Assembly (NCBI GenBank): GCA_902806415.1
Contig: CADCWN010000314.1
Coordinates: 1 to 39,294 of the forward strand
Direction: 5' to 3'
DNA length: 39,294 nucleotides
DNA from: an uncultured Thermomicrobiales bacterium
GTDB taxonomy: Bacteria > Chloroflexota > Chloroflexia > Thermomicrobiales > CADCWN01
Part shown: positions 25,183 through 34,251 of the stretch, piece by piece
Layout: every line of letters begins with the position of its first letter
Numbering within the stretch: the first letter of the stretch is position 1
Program-made: the position numbers and the translations under genes
The notes under the pieces: generated by a model
What the model saw: only the letters and a program-made list of their open reading frames with translations
Told to the model about the DNA's origin: nothing
Databases searched by the model: none

Positions 25183-27108
25183 TCACCCCACCGTCAGCCG
25201 CCGATAGAGGTCGGGCAGCTTGCGCGGCAGGGCGGTGACATCGGCCAGGGTGACGTAGTTGTCGGGGCCGAAGAGGCGGGTCATGTAGTCGCGCGCCTCG
25301 GCGTCGATCGTCAGGCAGAAGGTGCGGATGCCGCGACCGCGCGCTTCCAGCAGCGCCTTGCGCGTGTCGGCGATCCCGTACTCGCCGCCATAGGCGTCGA
25401 AGTCGTTGGGACGACCATCGCTGAGGAGCATCAGCAGCTTCACCCGCGCGGGGATCGCCCCGAGCAAGGTGGCGGTGTGGCGGATCGGCGGGCCGAGGCG
25501 AGTGTACGAGAGCGGGGCCAGCCCGCCGAGGCGACGCTTCGCCTCGTCATCCCAGGCGTCCGCGAATTCTTTGACCGTATAGAACTCGCAGCCCTTACGC
25601 GTTGAGCCCGAGAAGCCGTAGATCGCGTGGCGATCGTCCAGCGTCGTCAGCGCCTCGCCGAGCAGGACCAGCGACTCCTTCGCCACGTCGATCACCCGCT
25701 CGCCCCCGCGCGGTCCCGCGATATACCCGCCGGTGGAGCCGCTGAGGTCGATCAGGAAGGCGACCGCGATGTCGCGCCGATCCTCGCGCGTCCGGGCGTA
25801 GGGGCGCTCGTCCGGCGGGAAACCCAGCTTGCGATCGACGTGCGACGCCACGATCACGTCGAGGTCGAGGTCTTCGCCGTCGTCCTGGCGGCGCTGGCGC
25901 TGGCGCTCCGGGCGCAGCGTCTCGAACTGCCGCTTGATCGCCTGCACCTGGGCGTGCCGTCGCCGTATCACCCCCTCGACCCAGTCGGTCGTGCCGGCGC
26001 GCAGGCGGCGCGGGCGCAGCGCGACCCACTCCGGGCGATAGGCTCCGAGCGTCACGTCCCACTCGGGATAGATGAATGCGCCGTGCTTCTCCTCGGCGGT
26101 CAACGGCACCAGGCGCGAGGTGAACTGCGGCGCGGTATCGGCGTAGGAGACCGCCACTTGCCGCCCGCCGAGCGACTCGGGGCGACGCCCTTCGCTGTTC
26201 GGCAGCGGTGGCGGCAGCCCGCGTCCTTCCACGATCAGCGTCGGGGCGGGGCGGGGCGACGCGGTCGGTGCCTTGGGAGGCTCCGACTCCTCCCGGCGAG
26301 GTGGGGGTGGCGGCGAGGGGATCAGCGTTTCCCGCCGCAGCCGATCGAGGCGGATCCGCCCGCGACCGAGCAACGGCCCGGGTATCGCATTCGCCGCTAA
26401 ACCAGCCACGCGCTCATGGAGCCCCCGCGCGAGGTCGAGACTATCAGCGCGAGTCAATGCTGCCCAAGCCTCTCCCGGTGGTAGGAGCGCCACGAGGGCG
26501 CGCAGGGATTCCAGCGTGCGACCCCGCAGCCCGCTGAGATCGTCGCCTTCGCTGCCGAGCGCGCCGCGCAGGAGGGCTTCGAGCGCCTGGGTCCGCCCGC
26601 GCTGCGCCGCCAGCGCCGGGCGCAGCGCCAGGCTCTCACGTCCCAGGGTCGCCAAATCGCGCCCGATCCCCGGGAAATCACTCGTCAGCCGCGCGGCGAG
26701 CCGCGTCCCCTCGATGATGTCGAAGAGCGCGAAGATTAACTGCGAATCGGCGGCGCGCAATCGGTCCAGGCCATCAAGTTCCAGCGTGCCATAGAGTCGT
26801 TGCGCCGCCGTGTGCGCGATCGTGGCTTTGTAAACGCGCAGATTCCCGGCGCGCATCGGCGCGTGGGCGACCCGCTCCGGCAGGAAGATCGTGCGCCCGT
26901 CGGTATATGCCCCACCCGCGGTCGCCTCGGCGTTCCCGGCGATCGTCAGCGCCCCATCGGTCAGTCCGGTCACGAACAGCGCCAGGGTCCGCTCGGCCTC
27001 GCGCAGCGGCAGCGGCGGATACTCCACTATCGGCGCAGCCTGTGGCACCCGTCCGCCGCCGAATCGTGCCCGCCAACCACTCACCAGCCCTCGTCCCCCA
27101 TTCGTCAT
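25183..27108 (-). CDS. VWA domain protein, NorD/CbbO-like
   Basis: A 641-residue soluble protein. The C-terminal third is a von Willebrand A domain with a metal-ion adhesion site: FLIDLSGSTGGY, a Thr in SYTRLGPPIRHT, and LLSDGRPNDFDAYGGEYG. The N-terminal 250 residues are helical and NorD-like. A Pro-rich linker (about 265-310) and a charged segment (RPERQRQRRQDDGEDLDLD) precede the VWA. With the adjacent MoxR-type ATPase it forms the NorQ-NorD kind of pair, which activates metalloenzymes such as NO reductase or Rubisco in other bacteria. No such target is in the window. The ATG at 27108 lies inside a heptamer tract; GTG 27084, after GGGGGACGAGG, is an attractive alternative start. Confidence 0.82.
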   Translation of the reverse strand: MTNGGRGLVSGWRARFGGGRVPQAAPIVEYPPLPLREAERTLALFVTGLTDGALTIAGNAEATAGGAYTDGRTIFLPERVAHAPMRAGNLRVYKATIAHTAAQRLYGTLELDGLDRLRAADSQLIFALFDIIEGTRLAARLTSDFPGIGRDLATLGRESLALRPALAAQRGRTQALEALLRGALGSEGDDLSGLRGRTLESLRALVALLPPGEAWAALTRADSLDLARGLHERVAGLAANAIPGPLLGRGRIRLDRLRRETLIPSPPPPPRREESEPPKAPTASPRPAPTLIVEGRGLPPPLPNSEGRRPESLGGRQVAVSYADTAPQFTSRLVPLTAEEKHGAFIYPEWDVTLGAYRPEWVALRPRRLRAGTTDWVEGVIRRRHAQVQAIKRQFETLRPERQRQRRQDDGEDLDLDVIVASHVDRKLGFPPDERPYARTREDRRDIAVAFLIDLSGSTGGYIAGPRGGERVIDVAKESLVLLGEALTTLDDRHAIYGFSGSTRKGCEFYTVKEFADAWDDEAKRRLGGLAPLSYTRLGPPIRHTATLLGAIPARVKLLMLLSDGRPNDFDAYGGEYGIADTRKALLEARGRGIRTFCLTIDAEARDYMTRLFGPDNYVTLADVTALPRKLPDLYRRLTVG

Positions 27109-27132
27109 TCGTCACTCGTCACTCGTCACTCG

Positions 27133-27134
<2 letters not shown>
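27100..27134. repeat. One-armed heptamer tract A4 overlapping norQ stop and norD start
   Basis: Five tandem units: ATTCGTC twice, then ACTCGTC three times (plus-strand reading). On the coding minus strand the last unit supplies the TGA stop of the NorQ-like gene and the other end supplies ATGACGAAT, the putative start of the NorD-like gene. No inverted partner arm is visible within about 1 kb. Confidence 0.85.
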
Positions 27135-27990
<856 letters not shown>

Positions 27991-28187
27991 CTCGCCTCGA
28001 ATTGTCAGCGGGGATCGCCCGACAGTAACCATAATCCAGGGGGATGCACGCCCAATCGTACCGAAACGACGGCAGCGGGACAAGCCAGCGCCACAGCCCC
28101 TCACCGATGCAGGGGCTCAAAGCCTGCATCCAATCACCTTGCCTCACCACACCCGCCGGGAGGAACAGCGTCGATCGCGGCCATCTC

Positions 28188-28247
28188 ATCCTCCCTCTTC
28201 AGGGGAGGGTCGCCGCCGGGGCGGCGGGGAGGGGTCCGCCCACACCA
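28188..28247 (+). repeat. Double-hairpin dispersed repeat C3
   Basis: CCTCCCTCTTCAGGGGAGGG followed by GTCGCCGCCGGGGCGGCGGG and GAGGGGT, the clearest copy of the family. A separate 8-bp hairpin (28106-28113 with 28123-28130) lies closer to the NorQ-like gene. Both are in the 259-base gap between that gene and the hydrolase; I see no gene there. Confidence 0.8.
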
Positions 28248-28249
28248 CT

Positions 28250-29317
28250 CTACTCCCTGAGGAGGAAGCCGAACACGATCCGCCGGAAATCATCCGGCCG
28301 CTCGATCTGCGGCGAGTGGCCACAGTCGGGCAGCACTTCCTCGCGGTAGGAACCGCCGTGCGCGCGATAGTCATCGAGCACGGCGCGCACCTGACTCACC
28401 ATCGGCTGCGGCGGGTAGATCGCCGCGCCGGGCCAACCCGGCACCGCGCCGAGCTGCCCGAGGAAGCCGAAGTCGAAGAACGAGGTCTCGGAGACGATCT
28501 GGTCGTCCGCGCCGCGCAGCCAGAGGACCGGTGGCTGCGGCGCGATCGCGGCGAACGCCGCCTGATTGCTCCACTTCGGCGCGAGCGCGTTGTTCACGCC
28601 GGTCAGACCCGGCGCGATCTGCGGCCAGTTCTCCGACGGGGTCATCCCGCCGGGATAGTTGTCGGGGCCGACCGCGATGGCGATCATCGCGTCCACATAG
28701 ACTTCCTCGCGCTCCGGCGCGGCCCGAAATGGCGGTTTGAAATAGAACGCGTTCATCGTGCTGCGCGGCGAGAGCGGATTGTCGCCGCTGCGGTCGCCCT
28801 CGGCCAGCCGCTGCACGAACTCGGGGTTGGTGGTGCCGCCGCCCGAGCCGGCGAAGTCGGGCCAGGCCGGCGTCCCGATGGTGTCCTTCGTCCCCCCGAA
28901 GCCGTAGGGGGAGCCGGGGGCGACCAGCACGACCGAGGCCACCTCGCCCGGATGGTCGATCGCGTACTGCATGACCACATTGCCGCCGAGCGACCAGCCG
29001 ACGAGGTGGACCCGCCCCAGGCCCAGCGCCTCGACCAGACCCCGCAGATCGTCGGAGAAGTCGCGCAGCCCGCGCGTCGCGTCCACCGGCTGCGCCGCCG
29101 AGCGACCGTAGCCACGCAGATCCGGCGCAATCCCGCGCAACCCGGCGGGCAACGCCGCCAGCGTCTCCTCCCAAAAACGGTTGGATGACACGTTGCCGTG
29201 GACGAAGAGGACCGGCACCCCCGCCGCCCCGCCCCCTTCGAGCACGAACGTCTCCAGGCGCGGCATCCCCACCGTCCGCCCCGCCACCCCGGCCAGCAGT
29301 CCCCCATCGGCGGTCAT
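28250..29317 (-). CDS. Alpha/beta hydrolase
   Basis: A 355-residue alpha/beta-hydrolase-fold enzyme. VLFVHGNVSSNRFWEETL is the oxyanion region, LVGWSLGGNVVMQYA the nucleophile elbow (Ser), WLRGADDQIVS the acid, and PDCGHSPQIE the catalytic His. A long cap (about 150-250) contains GTTNPEFVQRLAEGDRSGDNP, which reminds me of esterase or haloalkane-dehalogenase relatives, but the substrate is not clear. The ATG at 29317 follows GAGGGGGCGCG. A promoter with a 19-base spacer lies upstream, and the next gene in that direction is a MerR regulator on the same strand. Confidence 0.87.
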   Translation of the reverse strand: MTADGGLLAGVAGRTVGMPRLETFVLEGGGAAGVPVLFVHGNVSSNRFWEETLAALPAGLRGIAPDLRGYGRSAAQPVDATRGLRDFSDDLRGLVEALGLGRVHLVGWSLGGNVVMQYAIDHPGEVASVVLVAPGSPYGFGGTKDTIGTPAWPDFAGSGGGTTNPEFVQRLAEGDRSGDNPLSPRSTMNAFYFKPPFRAAPEREEVYVDAMIAIAVGPDNYPGGMTPSENWPQIAPGLTGVNNALAPKWSNQAAFAAIAPQPPVLWLRGADDQIVSETSFFDFGFLGQLGAVPGWPGAAIYPPQPMVSQVRAVLDDYRAHGGSYREEVLPDCGHSPQIERPDDFRRIVFGFLLRE

Positions 29318-29358
29318 CGCGCGCCCCCTCATCGTGCCTCATCGATCGCCCCGACTGG

Positions 29359-29393
29359 GAGGATACTATGCCATCCTCGGTCACTTCGTACAA
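29359..29393 (-). promoter_or_regulatory. Hydrolase promoter with 19-base spacer and dyad
   Basis: On the minus strand TTGTAC (29393-29388) and TAGTAT (29368-29363) are separated by 19 bases, the long spacer typical of MerR-activated promoters. A dyad GAGGAT-N8-ATCCTC spans 29359-29378 and overlaps the -10, rather than being centred in the spacer. The adjacent MerR-type gene is the obvious candidate regulator. Confidence 0.4.
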
Positions 29394-29457
29394 TCGGCAA
29401 CCGCGCCCTCGCCCCGCAATCCAGCACAACCTCGCGTCGTGATGCTCCGGGGGGCGC

Positions 29458-30009
29458 TCAGCTCTCGTCCAATAGCTCGCGCGCCTGGCGCACCAAGGCA
29501 TCGAGCGGGATCGCCTCGCGCAGTCGGTCGGCGCGGACGTGCAGTTCCACCCCATCGGCGAGGGCGACTCGCTCCCACTGCTCGCGCGCGAGGGAGGGTT
29601 GGCGTGGTGCGGGCGATGATTGAGACCGAGTCGCCCCCGCGCTCGCGAGGGGCGGATCGGCATTGTGTTGACCTTGCCCCCGAGCATTGTCGAGATATAT
29701 GCCGTCACCGCTTTCGCCACCCGAGTTCGTCGCCCCCTCCGGTGGTGCGATTGCCGTGAGCTGGCGAACGGCCGCGCGCACCTCGTCATCGGTCAGCGCG
29801 GCGAGGCGGCGATGAATCTCGCGCAGCGGCAGATAGCGGCCTTTCAAATCGTTGATCAGCGCGAGACGATCCCGATGCGCGGCGGTGTACACCGCCGCCG
29901 GGCCTGCCCCTTCCGGGGCGGGCAAGAGCCCCTCGGCGATGTAGTAGCGGATCGTACGTGCTGTCACGCCGCTCACGTCCGCGAGTTCGGCGAGGCGATA
30001 GCGTTCCAT
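29458..30009 (-). CDS. MerR family transcriptional regulator
   Basis: A 183-residue protein. The winged helix-turn-helix is YRLAELADVSGVTARTIRYYIAEGLLPAP at the N-terminus, followed by YTAAHRDRLALINDLKGRYLPLREIHRRL. The linker (about 95-140) is low-complexity, rich in Gly, Ser and Gln. The C-terminal 45 residues (WERVALADGVELHVRADRL) look like a small effector or dimer segment with no cysteine, arguing against a heavy-metal sensor. The ATG at 30009 has no Shine-Dalgarno; a TATTAT box seven bases upstream suggests a leaderless message. Confidence 0.85.
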   Translation of the reverse strand: MERYRLAELADVSGVTARTIRYYIAEGLLPAPEGAGPAAVYTAAHRDRLALINDLKGRYLPLREIHRRLAALTDDEVRAAVRQLTAIAPPEGATNSGGESGDGIYLDNARGQGQHNADPPLASAGATRSQSSPAPRQPSLAREQWERVALADGVELHVRADRLREAIPLDALVRQARELLDES

Positions 30010-30015
30010 GAATGG

Positions 30016-30021
30016 ATAATA
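30016..30021 (-). promoter_or_regulatory. TATTAT box at leaderless spacing upstream of the MerR gene
   Basis: Transcription from this -10 would begin at or next to the A of the ATG. A TTCGGC 18 bases further upstream is a weak -35. Confidence 0.35.
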
Positions 30022-30233
30022 CCACCACAGGGTTCTGCTGCCGAAGGCAATCAACCGAAGAGCGAGAACCGTGCCCCTCGCCCTGGAGCACCGCCGCCAG
30101 CACCCCCGCCCCAGACACAGACATGGCACGGAGACCTGGCCTGATCGCGCTCGCGACCGCTTGTCGCGCGCCATGCCCGCGCCGTATCCTTGCGGGCGGA
30201 TCGAGCGTGGTACTGTGCAAGCCGGAGGCGGCG

Positions 30234-30632
30234 ATGACCGACGCGGAGAGCCTGGCCCGGGGGGCGATCGAGCGGCTGCTCGAGAACGAGTCGCTGCGCG
30301 GCGATCTCAGCGATGTCGGCTTCGGCCCGATCGTCGAGTGGGCCTCCAATGCGCTGGTTGGCGCGGCGCAAGCCGCAGCGGGCGCGGACGATGAGACGGC
30401 GCGGGCGCGGATGGACGAGGCGGAGACGGCGACGAAGCGGATCGTCGGGGAAGTTGTCGATGCGGCGCAGCGCCACACTCGCGCCGAGGTGCGGGCGTTG
30501 ATGAGCGACCCGGCGATCGCGCACAATCCGGGGGCGCGGCTTCGCCTCGCGGCGAATGGGTGGCGCCTGGGCGACGATAGCGACGCGAACGCGGTGCGCT
30601 TGATCAGGGCGCTACGGGGGGTACAACCATGA
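30234..30632 (+). CDS. Hypothetical protein, coupled to the phospholipase-D-fold gene
   Basis: A 132-residue protein I do not recognise. It is predicted all-helical and mildly acidic at the N-terminus: SLARGAIERLLENESLRGDL, then FGPIVEWASNALVGAAQAAAGA, then a charged helix ARMDEAETATKRIVGEVVDAAQRHTRAEVRALM. There are no membrane helices, cysteines or signal peptide. The ATG at 30234 follows GCCGGAGGCGGCG. Its stop overlaps the next start (ATGA), so the two are translated together, which suggests a shared role. Confidence 0.7.
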   Translation: MTDAESLARGAIERLLENESLRGDLSDVGFGPIVEWASNALVGAAQAAAGADDETARARMDEAETATKRIVGEVVDAAQRHTRAEVRALMSDPAIAHNPGARLRLAANGWRLGDDSDANAVRLIRALRGVQP

Positions 30633-31915
30633 GCGAACGCCGCCCGCGCCGTCGCAAGGGCGCACCCAAGCCGCCGAGCACGCCGCCCGATTACCGTGCC
30701 GAGGGCTTCACCCCGAATGATCGCCCGCCCTGGCAACGACCGGGGCTGCTCCTCCCGCTCGCCCTCGTCGCCCTGATCGTCTGCGTCGCGGCGGCAGCCC
30801 TGCTCACGTTCTATGGGTCGCAGGGCGCGCAACAGCCGGACAATGAGGAGCCTGCGGCCCGCGCCAGCGCCGAACCGCTCCCCGGCGGCACCCCGATCAG
30901 CGACATCGGCAGCGGCGGGGAACTGGACGGCGGCTGGTATCGCCTCTACTTCACCGCGCCCAAATATCCCGATAACCCGGCGAACCACCGGGGCGGACTC
31001 GACGAGAAACTGGTCGCGCTGATCGACACGGCCACAACAAGCGTCGATGTCGCCGCCTACGACTTCGATCTCGCCAATGTCGCGGACGCGATGGTGCGCG
31101 CCAGGGGGCGCGGCGCGACGGTGCGGATGGTGACCGACACCGATACCCTGACCAACACGAAAGACGCGGCGATTGTGGCGGCGTTCGGGAAACTCCAGGG
31201 GGCGGGCATCCCGATCGTGGAGGACAAGCGCGGGCCGATCATGCACAACAAGTTCACCGTCGTGGACCGGGAATGGGTCTCGACCGGCTCGTGGAACTAC
31301 ACCGATGGGGACACCTATCGCCTCAACAACAACATGATCGTCATCAACTCGCGGGAACTGGCGGCGAACTACACGACCGAGTTCGCCAAGATGTTCGAGA
31401 AGCGCCAGTTCGGCCCGACCAAGGACAAGGCGCTCCCGAATCCGGTCGTGACGACCAGCGGGACGCGGATTGAAAATTGCTTCGCCGCGCAGGGGAAGTG
31501 CGGCGCGCGGATTGTGAGCGCGATCGGGGCGAGCCGGGAGAGTATCCGGTTCATGGCCTTCTCGTTCACCAGTGACCCGATCGAGGAAGCGATGGTGGCG
31601 CGCAGCAAGGCTGGCGTGGCGGTGAGCGGCGTCTTCGAGACGACCGGCTCCCAGACCACCTTCTCGGCCTACGGGAAGCTGAGGGCGGCGGGGGTGCCGG
31701 TCTACACCGACGGCAGCCCGTGGGCGATGCACCACAAGGTGATCATCATCGACGAGCGGATCGTGATCTTCGGCTCATACAACTTCAGCGACAACGCGGA
31801 CACGCAGAACGACGAGAACCTCCTGATCATCGACAATCCCGAGATCGCGCGCGCCTTCAAGGCCGAGTTCGACCGCGTCCTCGCCCTCGCCCAGAATCCC
31901 CCGGCCAAGCGGTGA
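30629..31915 (+). CDS. Membrane-anchored phospholipase D-like domain protein
   Basis: A 428-residue protein. A short basic N-terminus and one helix (about 35-58, LLLPLALVALIVCVAAAALL) anchor it, with the rest probably outside the membrane. Two HKD motifs are intact: MHNKFTVVDREWVSTGSWN and MHHKVIIIDERIVIFGSYNFS. These HxKx4D pairs act together as a phosphodiesterase/nuclease or phospholipase. The first lies about residue 206 and the second about 370, as expected for a two-lobed PLD enzyme. The nearest pattern is the bacterial nuclease branch (Nuc-like) rather than cardiolipin synthase, but the substrate is not settled. Confidence 0.9.
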   Translation: MSERRPRRRKGAPKPPSTPPDYRAEGFTPNDRPPWQRPGLLLPLALVALIVCVAAAALLTFYGSQGAQQPDNEEPAARASAEPLPGGTPISDIGSGGELDGGWYRLYFTAPKYPDNPANHRGGLDEKLVALIDTATTSVDVAAYDFDLANVADAMVRARGRGATVRMVTDTDTLTNTKDAAIVAAFGKLQGAGIPIVEDKRGPIMHNKFTVVDREWVSTGSWNYTDGDTYRLNNNMIVINSRELAANYTTEFAKMFEKRQFGPTKDKALPNPVVTTSGTRIENCFAAQGKCGARIVSAIGASRESIRFMAFSFTSDPIEEAMVARSKAGVAVSGVFETTGSQTTFSAYGKLRAAGVPVYTDGSPWAMHHKVIIIDERIVIFGSYNFSDNADTQNDENLLIIDNPEIARAFKAEFDRVLALAQNPPAKR

Positions 31916-32060
31916 ACCAACCAGGGGTCGGCGCGATAGGACGTGAGACTTAACCGCGAGTACCCGCCGGGGGTGACGCGATAGCCCCACCCTCCCCGCG
32001 TCGAGCCCTTCGCCGCCGGGCATTGTCCTGACTTGCAGCAGGATCAATCCGGTTCATCCG

Positions 32061-32095
32061 GAGCGGCGGGGAGAGGTCTCCCTCCTCACCACTCG
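32061..32095 (+). repeat. Partial copy of repeat family C (C4)
   Basis: GAGCGGCGGGGAGAGGTCTC matches the second half of C2 and C3. The 194-base gap between the PLD-like gene and the convergent small membrane protein contains no gene. Confidence 0.5.
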
Positions 32096-32109
32096 ACCAA
32101 ACTGGTCAC

Positions 32110-32637
32110 CTATTTCAGCCTGATCGTGAGGACCCCTTCGCCCGGTTCCAGCGCGACGACCTCGACCGCACGCTCGGTGGCGGTCGCGCGCAGCTGGCGG
32201 TTAATGGTCCCCTCCAGGTCGGCGGCGATCCCGGTCGGGACAGCGAGGACGCCGGCACGGCCCTCGATGATCGCCATCTCGATCTGCCCGCCGACGACAC
32301 GCGGCAGGAGGGTGGCGCGGACGGGGACCGTCAATCCTCGCACGGTCGTCTCGCCGCGCACCTGGAGCGTCCCATCGGGCAACAGGCGCACCACCGTGCC
32401 GCGCAACTGCGGTCGTGCAGCGGATGGCTCGCCCGGCGGCGACGGGGGTGGATCGTTAATCCGCGCGGCGATGAACGCCTCGGTCACGGTCAGCGCCAGC
32501 GCGTAGGGCGCATCGAGCTCGCCGCGCGCTGGGGCGGGCGCGGAGTCACGCCGCGCGAGCGCGTAGGCGATCACGCCCGCCACGATCACGCCGAGCGCCA
32601 CACCGAGGACCAGCGCGTAGACGATTCGCCCCGCCAT
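32110..32637 (-). CDS. Membrane-anchored hypothetical protein (YpmS/DUF2140-like)
   Basis: A 175-residue protein with one N-terminal helix (IVYALVLGVALGVIVAGVIAYAL) and an extracytoplasmic beta-rich domain. ALTVTEAFIAARIN, LRGTVVRLLPDGTLQVRGETTVRG and VPVRATLLPRVVGGQIEMAI suggest a lipid-binding-like barrel, as in YpmS or LmeA. The assignment is by pattern only. A short Pro-rich linker (PPPSPPGEP) sits in the middle. I start at ATG 32637, after GGACGGGTG. It lies 98 bases downstream of murT on the same strand. Confidence 0.6.
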   Translation of the reverse strand: MAGRIVYALVLGVALGVIVAGVIAYALARRDSAPAPARGELDAPYALALTVTEAFIAARINDPPPSPPGEPSAARPQLRGTVVRLLPDGTLQVRGETTVRGLTVPVRATLLPRVVGGQIEMAIIEGRAGVLAVPTGIAADLEGTINRQLRATATERAVEVVALEPGEGVLTIRLK

Positions 32638-32735
32638 CACCCGTCCGACCGTCAGATCACGCGCGGGCAACGGTATCCCGCACCCTGGGAAACGCTGTGA
32701 GCGAGAGGAAAATCACGCGCGGCGCGCGGGGTGCC

Positions 32736-34208
32736 CTACTGCTGCCAGAAGTCGCGCGCCGCGCCGAGATCGACGAGGATGCCGCGCGCCTCCAGCATGG
32801 CGGTGTAGGTCGGGAGGATATAGACGGTCGCGCCCGCCGGGGCCGCGCGGACAAAATCGAGGAGCGCGGCGCGCAACTCGCCGGGCGGGTGGGCGGCGAT
32901 TCGCCCCGGCGCGACCCCAGCATATTTGAGGCGCACGGCCATATCCGGGCCGCGAATCCCGGCGGTGTGCAGCGGAGCCTCCCCCCACGCCAGGATCTCG
33001 AAATCGACATCCCAGAGCCAGGAGACATCGCGCCCGTCGGCGTCGAGGTCGTTGATGATCAGCATCGTCGGCGTCGCCAGCCCGGCGTCGGCGTCGCCGC
33101 CGCCGACGAGCATCCGCAGGACCTCATTGAACCCGGTCGGATTCTTGACCAGGGCCAGCACGATCTCGCGCCCTTCGAGCGCGACCCGCTCGATCCGCCC
33201 GAACGCGGCGGTGAAACCGGCTAGGCCGCTCGTTACCTCTCCCGGCGACAGGCCGAACGCCAGGGCCGCCGCCGTGGCGGCGAGGGCGTTATAAGCGTTG
33301 TAGAGGCCGGGCAGGGGGACATGGAGCGGGAATGACGAGTGACGAATGACGAGTGACGAATTGACGGCGCTGGCATCCCCCGTAGCCTCGACGGACAGGG
33401 AGAGGGCTTTGACGCCGTCGAGGCGGATATCGCGGGCGACGATGTCGGGCGCGGGGCGGGCGTTGCCGCAGGCGGGGCAGAACCAGTCGCCGAGGTGCGA
33501 CAGGTAGAGCGCGCGATAGGCCAGGCGACCGCCGCAGCGCGAACAGGTCGCGGCATCGGCGGCGTGCGGCAACACGTCCAGGGTGAGGCGACGATCGACG
33601 GCGGCGGGCTCGGCGGCGGCCATGCCGAAGTAGATGATCCGCTCGCGTGGCAGGGCGGCGGTGACGCCGACGAGCATCGGGTCGTCGGCATTGACGATCA
33701 GGGTCGTGTCGGCGTCGAGCGTGGCGACCGCCGCCCGCCAGCGCGTGGCGATGTGGTCGAGTTCGCCGTAGCGATCGAGCTGATCGCGGAACAGGTTGTT
33801 CAGCAAGATGAAGCGCGGGCGAATCGCGGTGACGATCGCGGGGAGCGCCGCTTCATCGGCCTCGATCACGCCGACATCGCCGCGCGGCACGCCGCCGAGC
33901 GATGACTGCGCGGCGAGCGCCGCCAGCACGCCGCGCACCAAATTCGAGCCGGAGCGATTGTGGACGACGCGCCGACCGGCCTTGTCGAGGATCGTGGCGA
34001 CCATGTGGGCGGTCGTGGTCTTGCCATTGGTCCCGCCGACGACGAGCGCCCCACCGGCGAGGGCCGCGCCGAGCTTCCGCAGCGCCGCCGGATCAAGCCG
34101 CTCGGCCACCAGACCGGGCGCGGCGGTGCCGCCGCCACGCCGCGTCAGGCGCGCGGCCAGGGTCGTCGCGCGCGCACCAAGCAGCGCGAGGGTCAGGCGC
34201 GGGTCCAT
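32736..34208 (-). CDS. murT: Mur ligase family protein MurT (lipid II isoglutaminyl synthase subunit)
   Basis: A 490-residue Mur ligase relative. With the glutaminase GatD it amidates the D-Glu of lipid II in Gram-positive bacteria. ALVVGGTNGKTTTAHMVATIL is the ATP site and VIEADEAALP follows. FILLNNLFRDQLDRYGELD and the central zinc ribbon CSRCGG...CPACGN mark MurT specifically. LPGLYNAYNALAATAAAL and the DUF1727 C-terminal domain (LVKNPTGFNEVLRML...LIINDLDADGRDVSWLWDVDFE) complete it. An in-frame heptamer tract (see A5) encodes a loop just before LPGLYN. GatD is not next to it. The gene follows mreC by 43 bases. Confidence 0.92.
   Translation of the reverse strand: MDPRLTLALLGARATTLAARLTRRGGGTAAPGLVAERLDPAALRKLGAALAGGALVVGGTNGKTTTAHMVATILDKAGRRVVHNRSGSNLVRGVLAALAAQSSLGGVPRGDVGVIEADEAALPAIVTAIRPRFILLNNLFRDQLDRYGELDHIATRWRAAVATLDADTTLIVNADDPMLVGVTAALPRERIIYFGMAAAEPAAVDRRLTLDVLPHAADAATCSRCGGRLAYRALYLSHLGDWFCPACGNARPAPDIVARDIRLDGVKALSLSVEATGDASAVNSSLVIRHSSFPLHVPLPGLYNAYNALAATAAALAFGLSPGEVTSGLAGFTAAFGRIERVALEGREIVLALVKNPTGFNEVLRMLVGGGDADAGLATPTMLIINDLDADGRDVSWLWDVDFEILAWGEAPLHTAGIRGPDMAVRLKYAGVAPGRIAAHPPGELRAALLDFVRAAPAGATVYILPTYTAMLEARGILVDLGAARDFWQQ
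33330..33364. repeat. Heptamer tract A5 inside murT
   Basis: Alternating GAATGAC and GAGTGAC units (33330-33357), then a degenerate GAATTGAC. On the coding minus strand this reads as the residues NSSLVIRHSSF, in frame and stop-free. The residues on both sides belong to the Mur ligase fold. Confidence 0.88.
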
Positions 34209-34251
34209 CGCTGCCCCAGGGAGAAGACGACACGCAGAGCAGGCCCGACCA

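Noticed and set aside
29786-31735. 649-codon open frame antisense to the PLD-like gene and crossing the MerR gene
   Set aside because: No domain is visible, it overlaps three well-supported genes, and its composition is that of a reverse-complement shadow.
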